A stretch of 64,000 nucleotides of DNA from Plumapathes pennacea (lineage: Eukaryota; Cnidaria; Anthozoa; Antipatharia; Myriopathidae). The DNA lies in NCBI GenBank assembly GCA_964036295.1, contig OZ038472.1, positions 2,123,501-2,187,500 on the forward strand, read 5' to 3'. Under the pieces are notes generated by a model, which was given only the letters and a program-made list of their open reading frames with translations, was not told the origin of the DNA and did no database searches. The first letter of the stretch is position 1. Each line of letters opens with the position of its first letter. Shown piece by piece: positions 42,206 through 53,094 of the stretch. A program made the position numbers and the translations under genes.

Positions 42206-43019
42206 GAGTTTAGACCCGATTGCCTCACGACTGAGAACCGGACGATGTCGGTAAATCCGAGATGGCTGTCTTCTGTGTATTTCATCGAACGATGAAATGA
42301 ACAAGCCTTATTGAGTTAAGTGAAATAACATCGCTTCCTTTCATCATAGTTCAGACGATTATAATACATATTGAACCTCGTGGCGAACTAAGCTGTAAAA
42401 AATGTGACGTGTCCTTCCCGCTGGTACGGTGTAATCGTGTCGTACCAACGGGAAGGACAGAGTGAAATAGCTCGACTATACTAGTCGAGGATCATTTTAA
42501 GTGAAGAGTAAGTGTATCTTCAATAAAATCAAGTAGCATCTCTTCCTTTGATGGTGATTTAGACAACTGAGGGGGACTAAACTGTGGAAAATGTGTCCTT
42601 CCCGCTGGTACGATGGAGTTCGATCTTACCAGCGGGAAGGACAGCGGGAAATAACCAGACTATTTTTTAACCGCCACGCCGACGCAGTCAACCTAGTTCT
42701 CTTAAGAGCTGGTATTACATTATCTTTAACCGTATCTTACACCGTACCAGCGGGAAGGACACGTCACATTTTTTACAGTTTAGTTCGCCACGAGGCTCAA
42801 TATGTATTATAATCGTCTGAACTATGATGAAAGGAGCGATGTTATTTACAGAAGACAGCCATCTTGGATTTACGGCCGGATTTACCGACATTGTCCGATT
42901 CTCGGTCGTGAGGCGATCGGGTCTACAACCTCGTTCCCAGGGCCATCAGCGGCAGAAGCTCCCGACCGGGAGCTTCTGCCGCGGATGACCCTGGGAACGA
43001 GGTTGTCGGGTCTAAAGTC
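42206..43019. repeat. Large inverted repeat with nested internal hairpins
   Basis: The left arm (GAGTTTAGACCCGATTGCCT ... ATAACATCGCTTCCTTTCAT ... GTGACGTGTCCTTCCCGCTG) is matched in inverse order by the right arm (to GGTCTAAAGTCG). Inside, copies of GTCCTTCCCGCTGGTACG and its inverse near 42410-42465, 42595-42645 and 42735-42765 make further hairpins. The right arm has been invaded by the 80-bp hairpin at 42926. It looks like a foldback-type element. The outer boundaries are approximate. Confidence 0.7.
42926..43005. mobile_element. 80-bp hairpin MITE with 9-bp target duplication
   Basis: The palindrome runs from CAACCTCGTTCCCAGGGCCA to its inverse and has a GAAGCTCCCGACCGGGAGCTTC centre region. 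The flanks are TCGGGTCTA at 42917-42925 and 43006-43014. It is the same family as 39608-39674 and is nested in the inverted repeat at 42206-43019. Confidence 0.85.
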
Positions 43020-43029
43020 GCACAACCGA

Positions 43030-43219
43030 CTGATTTGTGTCGTTTGTGCCAGCCTCGTTTTGATTTGACAAACGCACAGTAAGACAAACTTCTTTGACAG
43101 GGGGACCCCTCCCAACGGATTATCTTTGTGAGCAAGGCACGTGACCAGCCTGAACCAGGGTCTTTCTTTGGGGGTGGGGGCCGGGAGCCGGGAGATGAAA
43201 GAGCCTGGGAACGAGGTTG
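43030..43219. mobile_element. Right-end fragment of the 1.1 kb TIR element
   Basis: This matches 41129-41314 from CTGATTTGTGTCGTTTGT through CAACGGATTATCTTTGTGAG to the terminal CCTGGGAACGAGGTTG. No left end is seen, so this copy is truncated or internally deleted. Confidence 0.7.
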
Positions 43220-43866
43220 TCCTTCACGTAAAATGTGGGAAAATGCATGCAAGGACTCCTGAAAACAGGATGCGGATGTCACTCAATATTCTCAGAGTAT
43301 GACTTTTGAAATGTTGAATAGAATCTAGCACCACAATAAAGCACCATTCACCATCACCAGCCACATGCATTCGCTGTTTTATTTACCATCATTGGGCATT
43401 ATTTACCATCATTCTGCAGAAAGCATTTTATCATGTGGTCTCTTACAAGATATTTCACTAATAGAAATTTGACCGAGTGACCAATCGATCATTTGGTAAG
43501 TGGTTGCTTATGAGAGGTTGTCCCTTACAGGAGGTGGTTGCTCAGGGAGGTTCCACTGTATTGAATTGTAAAACGTAAACAGGATGCGGATGAACTGAAA
43601 ACGTAAAATGAAGCAACAAGAAATAATCATCTAGATTGATCATCAGCACAGAGCCATTTTCAGATGACAGTAAGAATATAACCACGTGGTTGCTTACATT
43701 GGCTTTGTATTTGCTTCGCTTTTCAACAATTTGGTCAAAAACATTAGTTCACTAAACAGCAGATATTGGCCAATCAAGAGCAAAAACAAAACCTAATTGC
43801 AAGAAAGCAATCAATTAAAACAATGTTGTTTTAACATTGCTGATTGTATTTTTTTATTTCAACATA
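43220..43866. other. Intergenic stretch without a supported gene
   Basis: No gene is seen. Around 43640-43760 there are fragments related to the MITE at 43867 (GAGCCATTTTCAGATGACAG and TTTGCTTCGCTTTTCAACAA). Confidence 0.4.
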
Positions 43867-44180
43867 GAGCGGTTTTCCGATGACTGTCGAAAGTAATTGT
43901 GTGATTGCTTTGGTTTTGCGTTTGCTTCGCTTTCGGATTGGTCCACACTAGTTTGTCAGCATGCTCAGCCAATCAGGAACAAAACCAAAACCAAAACCAA
44001 ACACTTCTCACGCAAGCGATGGCATGTACTCACACTGCTGGTTGGAAAGTAAAACCAAACGCAAGACCAAACACAAATTACTTTGGCTTCCAATTGGCTG
44101 AACTTTTTTCTCTTAGTCTTTGTGATTGGCCCTTGTGATTAATTTGGTTTTGGTTTTCGACAGTCATCCAAAAACGGCTC
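43867..44180. mobile_element. 314-bp MITE with GAGC...TGACTGTCGAAA ends
   Basis: Inverted ends GAGCGGTTTTCCGATGACTG and GTCATCCAAAAACGGCTC bound the element, and both flanks show TA, which fits a Tc1/mariner-type target duplication. The interior contains repeated AAACCAAAACC and GCTTCGCTTT words. A related right end lies near 44270-44300 and another in introns near 6240-6275 and 20270-20305 (TTTCGACAGAACATGG). Confidence 0.7.
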
Positions 44181-44400
44181 TAAAACAACACAGATTACCT
44201 TGGCTAATTCTGATTGGTTGAAAACATGTTTCTGCCTCTGCGTGTGGTGGGGTACTTGCTTTAGGTTTTGGTTTTTCAACAGTCATCAAAAAACAGCTCT
44301 ATAGTAGTTTGCAATAATAGAATAATACTGCTTTATACATTTTTAATTTGCTGATACTGTATGACACCATGAACATATAAACATTAAACTACTTTTGGCG

Positions 44401-44543
44401 AGGAAATATGCACGGATAATTCTCCGAGGATATTATCTGTTCCGAGAAGTGAACAGTTGCCCAAGAGCAAAGCCCAAGGGCAACTGTGAGCTTCGAGGAA
44501 CAGATAATGTCCAAGGACAATTTTTTTTATCCATGAATATTTC
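44401..44543. repeat. Imperfect palindrome
   Basis: The arms GGAAATATGCACGGATAATT...ATCTGTTCCGAGAAG and CTTCGAGGAACAGATAATGT...ATGAATATTTCC are inverse. The centre (GTTGCCCAAGAGC...GGGCAACTGTG) forms a second hairpin. It is probably a MITE or an end of one. Confidence 0.6.
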
Positions 44544-44759
44544 CAAAGCTAAAAGTAGTTTATTGTCTTTATTATCCTTCAAAATATTTCCTCTCGCAGC
44601 ACAAATAATGGCACAAGAACTGTGAAGCTCTTTGGTGCTTTCTGGAACTGCTTTTTCGACAAATGAGTTGATGTCCTCCTCTGTAGTCACCTCATAAAGG
44701 TTTTTTGTGATTAATATATAAAACTGTGTTTGGATGTTATCAATAAACAGCGACAGTTT

Positions 44760-47119
44760 GCCAGGCGGGGGTAAATCCCTGAGTGGACATTATTTGGTCA
44801 CGTGTCACAATTTCACCAATCACATGTGAGAGGAAATATTTGATGGTTAATAAACATCACTAACAGTTCCTGCATGCTTAGAGGATGTCCCTGGACACTT
44901 GAGTTGATGAAGTAGTTCTTATCTTCTGGCTGGCTGATTGACTGATACACAGACACCACTGTCTTTCCATTCTGGCACGAAGCTCCTTAAATGAAAAGGG
45001 GGTCATTGCATTAAGGCACAAACATGAAATGTAGAATCATGCATTTTTAAAAAGCACAAAACTGAACCTAAACTTTCTCACCAAGTGTTGCTATTAGAAC
45101 TATAGCAAACAGCTTTTGTACATAATACCAATACGATGTTGTTTATGCACAATCGTCATATATTGCAAAATAAAATAAATGACCATCTGGCCATGATTTG
45201 CAAATAGTTAAATAAGTGCCTCTCTTCCCTTCCCATATTTTATCATCAACTTGAAATTATTGTACAATTATTTTATGGTACTTCCCTGAACATTTAAAAT
45301 TACTTTTCCCATGTTTTACCTGTTAATGCATTTGTCCACAGTCACTGTCCAAGATTGGCCCTATAACAATGTCCGACTAAAAATAGGCAGCCCCTTTGTA
45401 ATATTGTTCTTCACCAGGAAGTATGGAACAGCCAGCTCTTTTCCAGCACACAAGTCTAGTGCGAATTCTGGGATCTGTCCGTCTAGCCTTGACAAAAAAT
45501 GAAGAATACATTATTAATTATCAGAAATAGAAACCTTAAGAACTAAATAATATATTTATTTAACAAAGTCTAATTTACCTGGAAACATGATCACAGTGCA
45601 CAGTATGACAATCACAGCAAGTAGAATGCAGAGGGGTAAATATGCACTTGTCCACACACTTCCAAGCTTGACCCTATAATGTCCGACTTAAAATAAATGC
45701 CTTTCGTACTTGCTCTTCACCAAGAAGTACTGGAAGGTGAGCCAGCCTCGTTCCACCTCAAAAGCCCAGTGCAAATCCTGGGATCTGCCTTTCAACAACA
45801 ACAACAACAACAAAGAAAAAAAAACAAACAAACAAAACAAAAACAAAAACAAAAACAAAATACATTACCAGTAATAAAAACCTGAAGAACTCACTTAAAC
45901 TTTCAAAAATGAGATTTGGGACATATGGACTGATCACTGAATATTAGCAATTTATTATTTTTTTTCTACCAGATGTGATCTTGTAGTTAATTTTGTTTCA
46001 ACTATACATATCACCCACCTGATACAAAACTCCAGGAAAGTAGGAAGTCACTGCAGCCTTGTGCTCAGGAAATCACTGTTTGAAAAACTTTGAAGTCTGT
46101 GGAATAAAATAATGGACTTGTCAAGTAGGACATCACTACAGCCTTGTCAAATAAATTATGCTAAGTAAACAACTGTTTAAACACTCTGAAGTCTGTGGAA
46201 TAACATAGTAGACTAAGTCAAGTGAATTTTTGTGAGGTACGTCTTGGTATATAAAAAACTATGTACAACTTCAAAATTTGGCACATGAGATATTTTCATG
46301 ATTAACATCACCCACCTGATACAAAACTCCAGGAAAGTAGGAAGTCACTGCAGCCATCTACTCAGGAAATTACTGCTTGAAAAACTCTGAAGGCTGTGGA
46401 ATAAAATAATGGACTAGTCAAGTGGATTTTATGGGTACACTGGTATTCAACAAACTATGTGGGGATACGTGCAAAGACCTCAACAGAAATTTAAGAGCCC
46501 CATGGGTACCACCCTTCTCAGCATGCATTAACAATCTATCAAATCTATCAGAGATCCATTACAGTCCTCAGCAAACAGGCCTACCAACTCTGAAAGTGAC
46601 TTACTTCACAACTCAACCCCCCTGATTTTTTTCTTTTATATTCATTGGGGGGGGGGGGGGGTACTCCTCAAAATTTTGGGTGGGGTTGTGCTGCCTAGGA
46701 CTGAAAACCCTTACCCTATTTCAGATCATAATTTGTAATTTTTGACCATATTTCAGACCAAAAAATGTGATTTTCAGCCCTATTTCAAACCTAAATTTGC
46801 AATTTTTGACCCTATTTCAGACCAAATAACAAGTCTCCAACCTATTCCAGACTAAAGGTTAAAATTGATACCCTATTTCAGACTAAAATGCTGAAAATGA
46901 TACCCTTTGGGGTGGCACATACCTATATGGTAGTATCACCTCCCCCCCCTCTCACCCTTGGGCCATGCCCAATATTCTGCCTGGACCTGAAGCATGCTGA
47001 AGATGCGAATTTTGGGTGACGGTAGTTTGAAATTTAGACTTACCCTTCTTCCGCAAGTTCCTTTCTTTACTTCAGCCATCATCTGAAGGGCAAGGCCAAC
47101 ACAGCTTTCAACAGCATCT
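44760..47119 (-). pseudogene. Scattered exon-like pieces of an unrecognised minus-strand gene, partly triplicated
   Basis: Pieces with good splice borders lie at 47119-47044 (reads DAVESCVGLALQMMAEVKKG), 46393-46316 and 46096-46019 (two copies, both ending SYFPGVLYQ before GTGGGT, both with stops), 45487 downward (LDGQIPEFALDLCAGKELAV, with a second decayed copy near 45790-45700), and 44985 downward (ASCQNGKTVVSVYQSISQPE). Stops and local direct duplications of about 300 bp suggest a decayed or rearranged locus. I cannot name the family. These could be unrelated chance frames. Confidence 0.25.
46647..46950. mobile_element. MITE with poly-G ends and repeated CCTATTTCAGACC words
   Basis: The element starts with a G tract then GTACTCCTCAAAATTTTGGG, and ends near GGTAGTATCACCTCCCCCCC. 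Inside, the phrase CCCTATTTCAGAC is repeated about five times at a loose 40-60 bp spacing. It has no coding content. Confidence 0.55.
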
Positions 47120-47149
47120 CTGTTTAAATAGAAATTCTCTCTTTTGGGA

Positions 47150-47610
47150 ACTTGTCCCTTATTTATTCATTCCTTCAATTTATTTAATTTAGTAATTAAT
47201 TTATTCATTATATGAATAATTAATCAATTCATTTAATAAATTAATTTATTCATTATATGAATAATTAATCAATTCATTTAATCAATATTCATTTATTCAT
47301 TATATGAATAAATGAATAATTAAATAAATGCATGCATGAATGAATACATCAATTCTGACTGGCCCAATGGAATTATGGGTGTATGGTAATTTGAAATTTG
47401 GATTTGAATAAATCAATTCATTCACTTATACAATATTTAATTATTCATTTTTTGTTTTATTCATTTTTTGTTTTGTTCATTTTATCGTTTATTCTTTTGT
47501 TCATTTCTTTACTTGTTATTCTTTATTCCTTTATTCATACATTAAAGAATAAAATAAATAAAATAAAATAAAATAAAATAAAATAAAATAAAATAAATAA
47601 ATTTTAATCA
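47150..47610. repeat. AT-rich simple sequence
   Basis: Tandem variants of ATTCATTATATGAATAATTA and, at 47545-47600, about a dozen AAAAT units. No gene. Confidence 0.8.
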
Positions 47611-47889
47611 TTGGGTGTGTTGGGTTAGGTTATGGCGCCATGGTTAGGGTCAAGTAGTGTTAGGGTCAGCGTTATGGTTACTTAGGGTTATGGTTATGGG
47701 TTATGGGTTAGGAATGGGGCATCCTGTCGGGGGAGGGGGCCTGGGATGGTGGAAGTACACCAAGGGAGGTGACAGTTGCACAACCACGTTCACGGTCATC
47801 CCAGGCCCCCTCTCCCACCCCTCCCCTCAAATCCCATCCCTCCCAAATCACCTGTACAATCCAGTCCCTATCCACCTACCCTCCGACCA

Positions 47890-48490
47890 ACAGCCAACCC
47901 CACTGAAGGAGGAAGAATGCAGATGAATATCAGCGAGGAGATAGACAGGAAGAGAGTCAAAACAGGGCCCTGAGGGGGCCGTGGGTGCATTGCCTCCCCT
48001 CTGATGAGTTGTAGGAGTAAGATGAGAAAGTTAGGGCTAGAATGGGGAGAATTGGCCAAAGCAGTGGTACGCATAACAACCCTCTCGACAAGTTAAATGG
48101 GTGGACCACCCCTCGGCGACGAGATCTGGAGCTGCAAGTAGTCCTTTGTAGAGGATGGCACCCTCCATCCGGAGTACAAGCAAATGCGACTTGGCGGCAG
48201 AGACCCGCCCATACAGAGGTGCCATCAATGTTGTTGAGGTCTATGTTGCCTGTAAGCCGACCAGTCTCGAGTCACCTGCCCATTCTTCTCATTTTGAGGA
48301 TTGAAATGCGTACCACTGCTTTGGCCAATTCTCCCCATTCTAGTCCTAACTCTCCCACCTAACTCCTACAACTCACCAGAGGGAAAACAATGCGCCCACG
48401 GTCTCCTTAGAGTCCTGTTTCAAACCTCTTCCTGCCTATCCCTTTGCTAACATTCATCTGCACCCTTCCTCCTTCAGCAGAGTTGAATGA
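47890..48490. repeat. 600-bp inverted-repeat element
   Basis: The arm 47890-48071 (for example GGAATGGGGAGAATTGGCCA region, AAAGCAGTGGTACGC) is matched inversely by 48306-48490 (GCGTACCACTGCTTTGGCCA). The arms are about 180 bp and diverged. The 235-bp centre has no recognised coding sequence. It is probably a non-autonomous DNA transposon. No target duplication was identified. Confidence 0.6.
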
Positions 48491-48959
48491 TGGTCATCAT
48501 CAGGTTGATGGAAGGCACACAATGATCATACAGGGGACGAGGGACTTGAGGGGACATAGAAGAAGAACATATAGTCAGGAAGAACAATGGATGATAATAT
48601 TGGAAGAGAGCCTGGAACAGTATGCTGGAGGAATGTCCACAACAGTCTGCAGGAATTGAGCCCAGAAGAGTCTGTCTCCAACAGTCTGAAGGAAGTCAGC
48701 CTGGAACAGTCTGCATCAGCTTGAGGAGAACATCTGACTATAGTTGGAAAAACAGGAAACATGGGGTAAGAAAACGGTATAAAATAATAATATTGAAATG
48801 GATGAAAATTGAGCATGGGTACTTACAAAAATAGAATATAATAGGGGAGAACTATATTATGTATTTTTTACTGTCTATGATAAAGGACAAGAACATTGAT
48901 AGTGAAAAGTGAAACTCTGAAGGTGACCTCAACTCAGGAGAGATAAGAGGTTCAAGCAA

Positions 48960-49125
48960 GTTTAGTCTTCCACCAAAGGTATATAACAAAGTATAGAGAA
49001 CTTGGGATTTGATACCTTACTCAAATGACAGCTGATTAAAACATAAATTCTCTTTTCATTACTCATACATTTTCTTATTTTATGATTAGGAGAATCTGCA
49101 TTTTGAACTTGGGAGTGAAAGGGTT
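48960..49125. mobile_element. MITE of the CCCTTTCACTCCCAAG family, 5'-decayed copy
   Basis: The right end CTTGGGAGTGAAAGGGTT (49107-49125) and the internal GAACTTGGGATTTGATACCT are clear, while the left end is decayed. Apart from this, 48500-49980 holds no supported gene. Confidence 0.55.
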
Positions 49126-49981
49126 ACTATCATTGCAAAATAGAAGTTTGATGTACCAATCCTTCTGTTTCTTGGAGACTTTTGTGAAATATCTTTTGGT
49201 GTTACAATAAAGGATGCCTAGCATCAAGATCTTCAAGGAGGTGGCAAAATTATCAATTATTGGTACAAGAATTGTTTCGTTACCGTGATAGTTTACCAAA
49301 CAGTTCATTTGAATCGGAAAACAGTTTCAACCACCAAAAAGAATCTGTATTAAAAAATTAAATTCCATTTTACTACAACAATGATCGCACGCTTTTGAAT
49401 TTCAAGAAGTTCGATCTTCCACAGCAGTGAATCGCAACAAAAATACAATAGATATAACTATATATGTTGGTAAACAAATAAATGAGAATAAGATGGAAAA
49501 CCGGGAAGCAAACCAGGAACGGAAGAAAGCAACAGAAGTGAAAATACAGCAAAAGAAAAAAATGCAATGTGACTGGTTGAACAAAAAAACAAGAAAACCG
49601 GGGACAAGAAAAATGAAAAAGAATATATATACATATATATAGAAGATTAAGGACAAAAACGAAATGATGCGAACTCTTATTAAGGCGACCATAAAACAGG
49701 GGAAGTTGTGCAGGCAGAGAAGTATGTAAAAAGTATCCCGAAAAGCAAAGGGAAACAATATATGGGGAAAATACACTAGACCAGTATATGATGCAGTAAA
49801 TAATATGAGTGTGTGACACTAAGGAACAGGCGACAAGGGAGAAACGAGTGCGATCGAGGTGACAAATGGGTTTTGCATAAATGACACGGGAAGGAAACTT
49901 GAGCTCGCACATGGCCTGAGAAGGAGAAATGAAAGAGATTGAGATAACGGGGAGAAGCGACAGAACCTAAAAATAAATTAC

Positions 49982-50145
49982 CTGTAAAAGGGAGCTTCTT
50001 TTAGGCGTGGAGGCGGACGCTTGGTGGCGCTTTAACGGTGGTACTGTTCTTCAGTTGCAAACGAGGTGGATGCCCCAGCCGAGGGAAGTCGAAAAGCAGA
50101 GGTGTTTGGGACGACTATGGAAGTTTCTTTTCTGCTGGAAATCAT
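49982..50145 (-). other. Possible minus-strand first exon divergent from TFB2M
   Basis: Read on the minus strand, an ATG at 50145 opens 37 codons (MISSRKETSIVVPNTSAFRL...) to a TAA at 50034. The frame stays open beyond that stop (RPPPRLKEAPFYR) to a good donor CAG|GTAATT at 49982. It lies 385 bases from the TFB2M ATG, which suggests a shared bidirectional promoter. No downstream exon could be linked with confidence. Confidence 0.2.
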
Positions 50146-50529
50146 TCCAACATTGGGGAACGTTGAAAATCTTGTGAAGCAACGCGACAGCGAACTTCCA
50201 ACGCTTCGCTCGAAAGGTCTAAAAATTCCCGCCCTAAATTTCCCGTGATGCTCGGCCTCGTCAGGAATAAGAAGAGCATGCGCTAGTTACCATACCACAA
50301 ACGGCAGACCAGGAAATGCTTTTGTCAGGGGGGTAGGGGTGAGGCGAGGCAATAGCTGCGCGGGAGGGGGGGGTGGGGGGCTGCGATAAAATCCCGCAAC
50401 AACTGACAAACGCATTTTGAACTCATGGGTTCATCCAGTCTCGTTACCCTGATTTAATTCAAAATTTGTTGGCAAGGTGAAGTCTGGCGGGCGTGTTGCC
50501 TCACTTTCAGGTGCAAAACCGAACCCAAG

Positions 50530-51621
50530 ATGGCGGCTTGCTCGCGCAGTCACGGATTGGGAGGATTTTGGATAAATCCTGTCAGCCACGGAACTTTCAC
50601 GCCTCTGTTTTCGGCAATGCCCTTCTCTACGAGGACAGCTCTGGTGGAGAGATATAATTTAAGTCCGAAGAACAAAAACAAAAAATATAAGTACATCGTT
50701 GACCAGGAGTTGGCAAAGAGAGTTATCAAGAAACTGGGAAATTTGAAAGACAGTTTGATCGTCGAATCCAGCCCTGGGCCGGGTGTGCTCAGTGAAGCAT
50801 TGTTGAACGCTGGAGCTGGTAAGGTCCTTGGTCTGGAGCCTGATAAACGCTTTCATTCAGCTCTCAAAGACGTGCAAAAGAAGTTTGGGGTGGACAAATT
50901 CGCCTTCCACCGAGCAGATTTCGCCAAGATTGATCCGCATTTGAGTTTGACTGGATTGGACGAAGGCAGGTGCATTCCCCCAGCTATTTCTTCAACTGAG
51001 TTGTTCAAAGGAGTCCAAAGGATTCCTTGGGAATCTAAAAATCTCGTAGCTCGATTTATTGGAGTAGAAAGCGGCAGTCCGTCCACGTTGCCCAAAGTAT
51101 TGCTGGGGCATCTTGCGCGAATTTCTGGCCGTGAAAGTATCTTTGCCTGGGGGAGGTGTGAGTTAGCATTTTTTTACACGGAACAGCGAGCCAAGAAAGT
51201 TATGGCAAGGCATGGGACGAAGTACTTTAACCGTCTGGCTGTTTTGGTATCTCTGCTTTGTGACGTAAAAGTTCTGCACAGTGAACCCTGTATAATGTTT
51301 GATCCACATTTTGATAAAGACAGTGAGCAATACTTGCACTTAGTAAGTTTGGTACCAAAAAGGAACACTGGGCTTCAAGTCACCAAGGACGAGTTAACTC
51401 ATATTAATTACTTTGTTCGACTACTCATGGTGAAGCCACGGGATCCGCTGGCAAGAGTTCTTGATGGTATCAGTCCAGGTAGCCATGTGGTGTTGGACCA
51501 GCTCAACTGGTCATCTGATACTTGCATAGCAGACCTACCAGCTGAAGAAATTGGCAAACTGATAAGTGTCTTTTTTCAGTGGGGTGGAAAGTCACTGGAC
51601 TGGTTCAATTCCCACACATAA
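50530..51621 (+). CDS. TFB2M: Mitochondrial transcription factor B2-like (rRNA adenine dimethylase family), intronless
   Basis: A single open frame gives 363 residues. The N-terminus (about 1-45) is basic and hydroxyl-rich, fitting a mitochondrial targeting peptide. Residues about 78-91 hold the SAM-binding motif I (VESSPGPGVLSEAL), followed by GLEPDKR (about 101-107) and HRADF (about 128-131). The catalytic NLPY-type motif of KsgA/TFB1M is not visible, and the region reads VARFIGVESG, as expected for TFB2M. KVLHSEP and the C-terminal half also fit. TFB2M helps mitochondrial RNA polymerase melt promoters in the matrix. The ATG context AAGATGG is good. Human TFB2M is somewhat longer (about 396) and has introns, so the single exon is notable. 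TFB1M is the main alternative. Confidence 0.85.
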   Translation: MAACSRSHGLGGFWINPVSHGTFTPLFSAMPFSTRTALVERYNLSPKNKNKKYKYIVDQELAKRVIKKLGNLKDSLIVESSPGPGVLSEALLNAGAGKVLGLEPDKRFHSALKDVQKKFGVDKFAFHRADFAKIDPHLSLTGLDEGRCIPPAISSTELFKGVQRIPWESKNLVARFIGVESGSPSTLPKVLLGHLARISGRESIFAWGRCELAFFYTEQRAKKVMARHGTKYFNRLAVLVSLLCDVKVLHSEPCIMFDPHFDKDSEQYLHLVSLVPKRNTGLQVTKDELTHINYFVRLLMVKPRDPLARVLDGISPGSHVVLDQLNWSSDTCIADLPAEEIGKLISVFFQWGGKSLDWFNSHT

Positions 51622-53094
51622 AAACATAATATTGAACAAAGTTTGATTATGCGACATTTAGCCCATGGCATACCTGTGTGGAGGGAAAACCATCCAGAGA
51701 TACTCTTGGTACCAACGAGGGCAAATGAAGGAATAATTTCACTCCCAAGTTCAAGATGGAGATTCTCCCAAACATTCAGGAGAAAAATGAATAAGTGAGG
51801 ATTGACAGTTCAATCAGTTGTCATCTGAGCAAGTTATGAAAAGCCAAGTTCTCCTTACTGTATAAGATATCTCTGGTGAGAGACTAAAAAAGAGAAGTGA
51901 CACTCTGATCACTCTTGGGAGTGTAAGGATTAATACAGTATTTAAACAAGGAAAATTCAATGACATAAAATTAGCTTACATGAATGCTCAGATAAAAATG
52001 TGTTATAGCATATGCTGACCAACAATATGAAGGCCTATATAAAGTAATAGAGTGTAGATATCCATTCAACCAACAAGCTTGATTGCCTTCAATTTGAAGG
52101 ATGACAGAGAATTTGTATAGTGCATGTCAAAGAGGAGCCTGTCCATAATTTACTGTAGCTCTACTGAAACTAAAGCTGTTTTTGAAGAAAACTCTTGTTT
52201 GCGTGGCCTTGGGAGTAATTGGAGCTTAGTCGAGTAACCTCTTCTCACACTTTTGAAGGTATGTGCTATAATGCTGTGCATTTTATTTTTTAGTGCGGAA
52301 TTATTAGCTGTGGATGTCATCAGCTTATCTTGATAGCCTCTTGAAACACATCCCCAATCTTCTTCAGCATTTTACCCATGGTCAGCTGACCTGAGGTCAG
52401 TCTTTTATTGAAACCTGGTTAATCCAGGGTTTTCATGGTCATGAAAAGCCTTGGTGTTTGAAACTTGCATTCCAGCTGATTAGAATTATCATGGAATTTA
52501 GGAAAATGTGATTCATATGATTCACTGTAAAAATAATACTTGTCAATTTCCTCGAGAAGACATGATTGAGGGTTTTGGAACAAGTACAAGTTTGATATAC
52601 TGAAACTGGAAAGGTACAGAGTGTTGTGGGAAAAGGGAATTACTAAATAAATTTAACTGTCATCTTGAACAACTTGTCTTGGTAGCCAATGCAAACCAGC
52701 TACTAGTTCATGGCATTGGAAATGCTAATTTACATTTCCTACTACTTTTACATTAGAGTGTTTTGTTGAGTCAATTTATCAGTTTGGTTCCTTTCATTTT
52801 GCGGTTATATTTTTGAAGGATTCCAAAGTTAAGGCACCACATCCAAAGAGCTGCTGTATGTTCATGAGAGGAGTGTCAGATTTTACCAGTGGTTGATTCC
52901 CCAAGTTTGTGATGCAGTTGGAAAATTGACCACGCAGTGTTGTTTTCATTTGGTAAGTAGAAGACAGTTTCTGAGAGTTATAGCTGCTGCAATTTGTTTT
53001 ATTGCCAGTTGCCAGCATATAATCTCATTAATTAATTGATCTGGCTGTCAATATCTCCAATTGGAAACCAGTTGCACTTTTTATTCACTATAAT
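51622..53094. other. Region downstream of TFB2M without a supported gene
   Basis: This holds the TFB2M 3' UTR (an AATAAA lies at 52646-52651, rather far), a MITE copy at 51735-51932, and unique AT-rich sequence. A minus-strand AATAAA (TTTATT, 53080-53085) could serve the gene at 54111-57536 if the minisatellite is in its 3' UTR. Confidence 0.4.
51735..51932. mobile_element. MITE of the CCCTTTCACTCCCAAG family, inverse orientation
   Basis: It starts TTTCACTCCCAAGTTCAAGA and ends GATCACTCTTGGGAGTGTAA. The inner AAAAGCCAAGTTCTCCTTAC is the inverse of the family sequence. Confidence 0.65.

Noticed and set aside
49373-49912. 179-codon minus-strand frame rich in Phe, Leu and Cys
   Set aside because: It is an A/T-biased stretch with low-complexity hydrophobic translation, has no recognisable domain, and overlaps a competing frame of similar quality.
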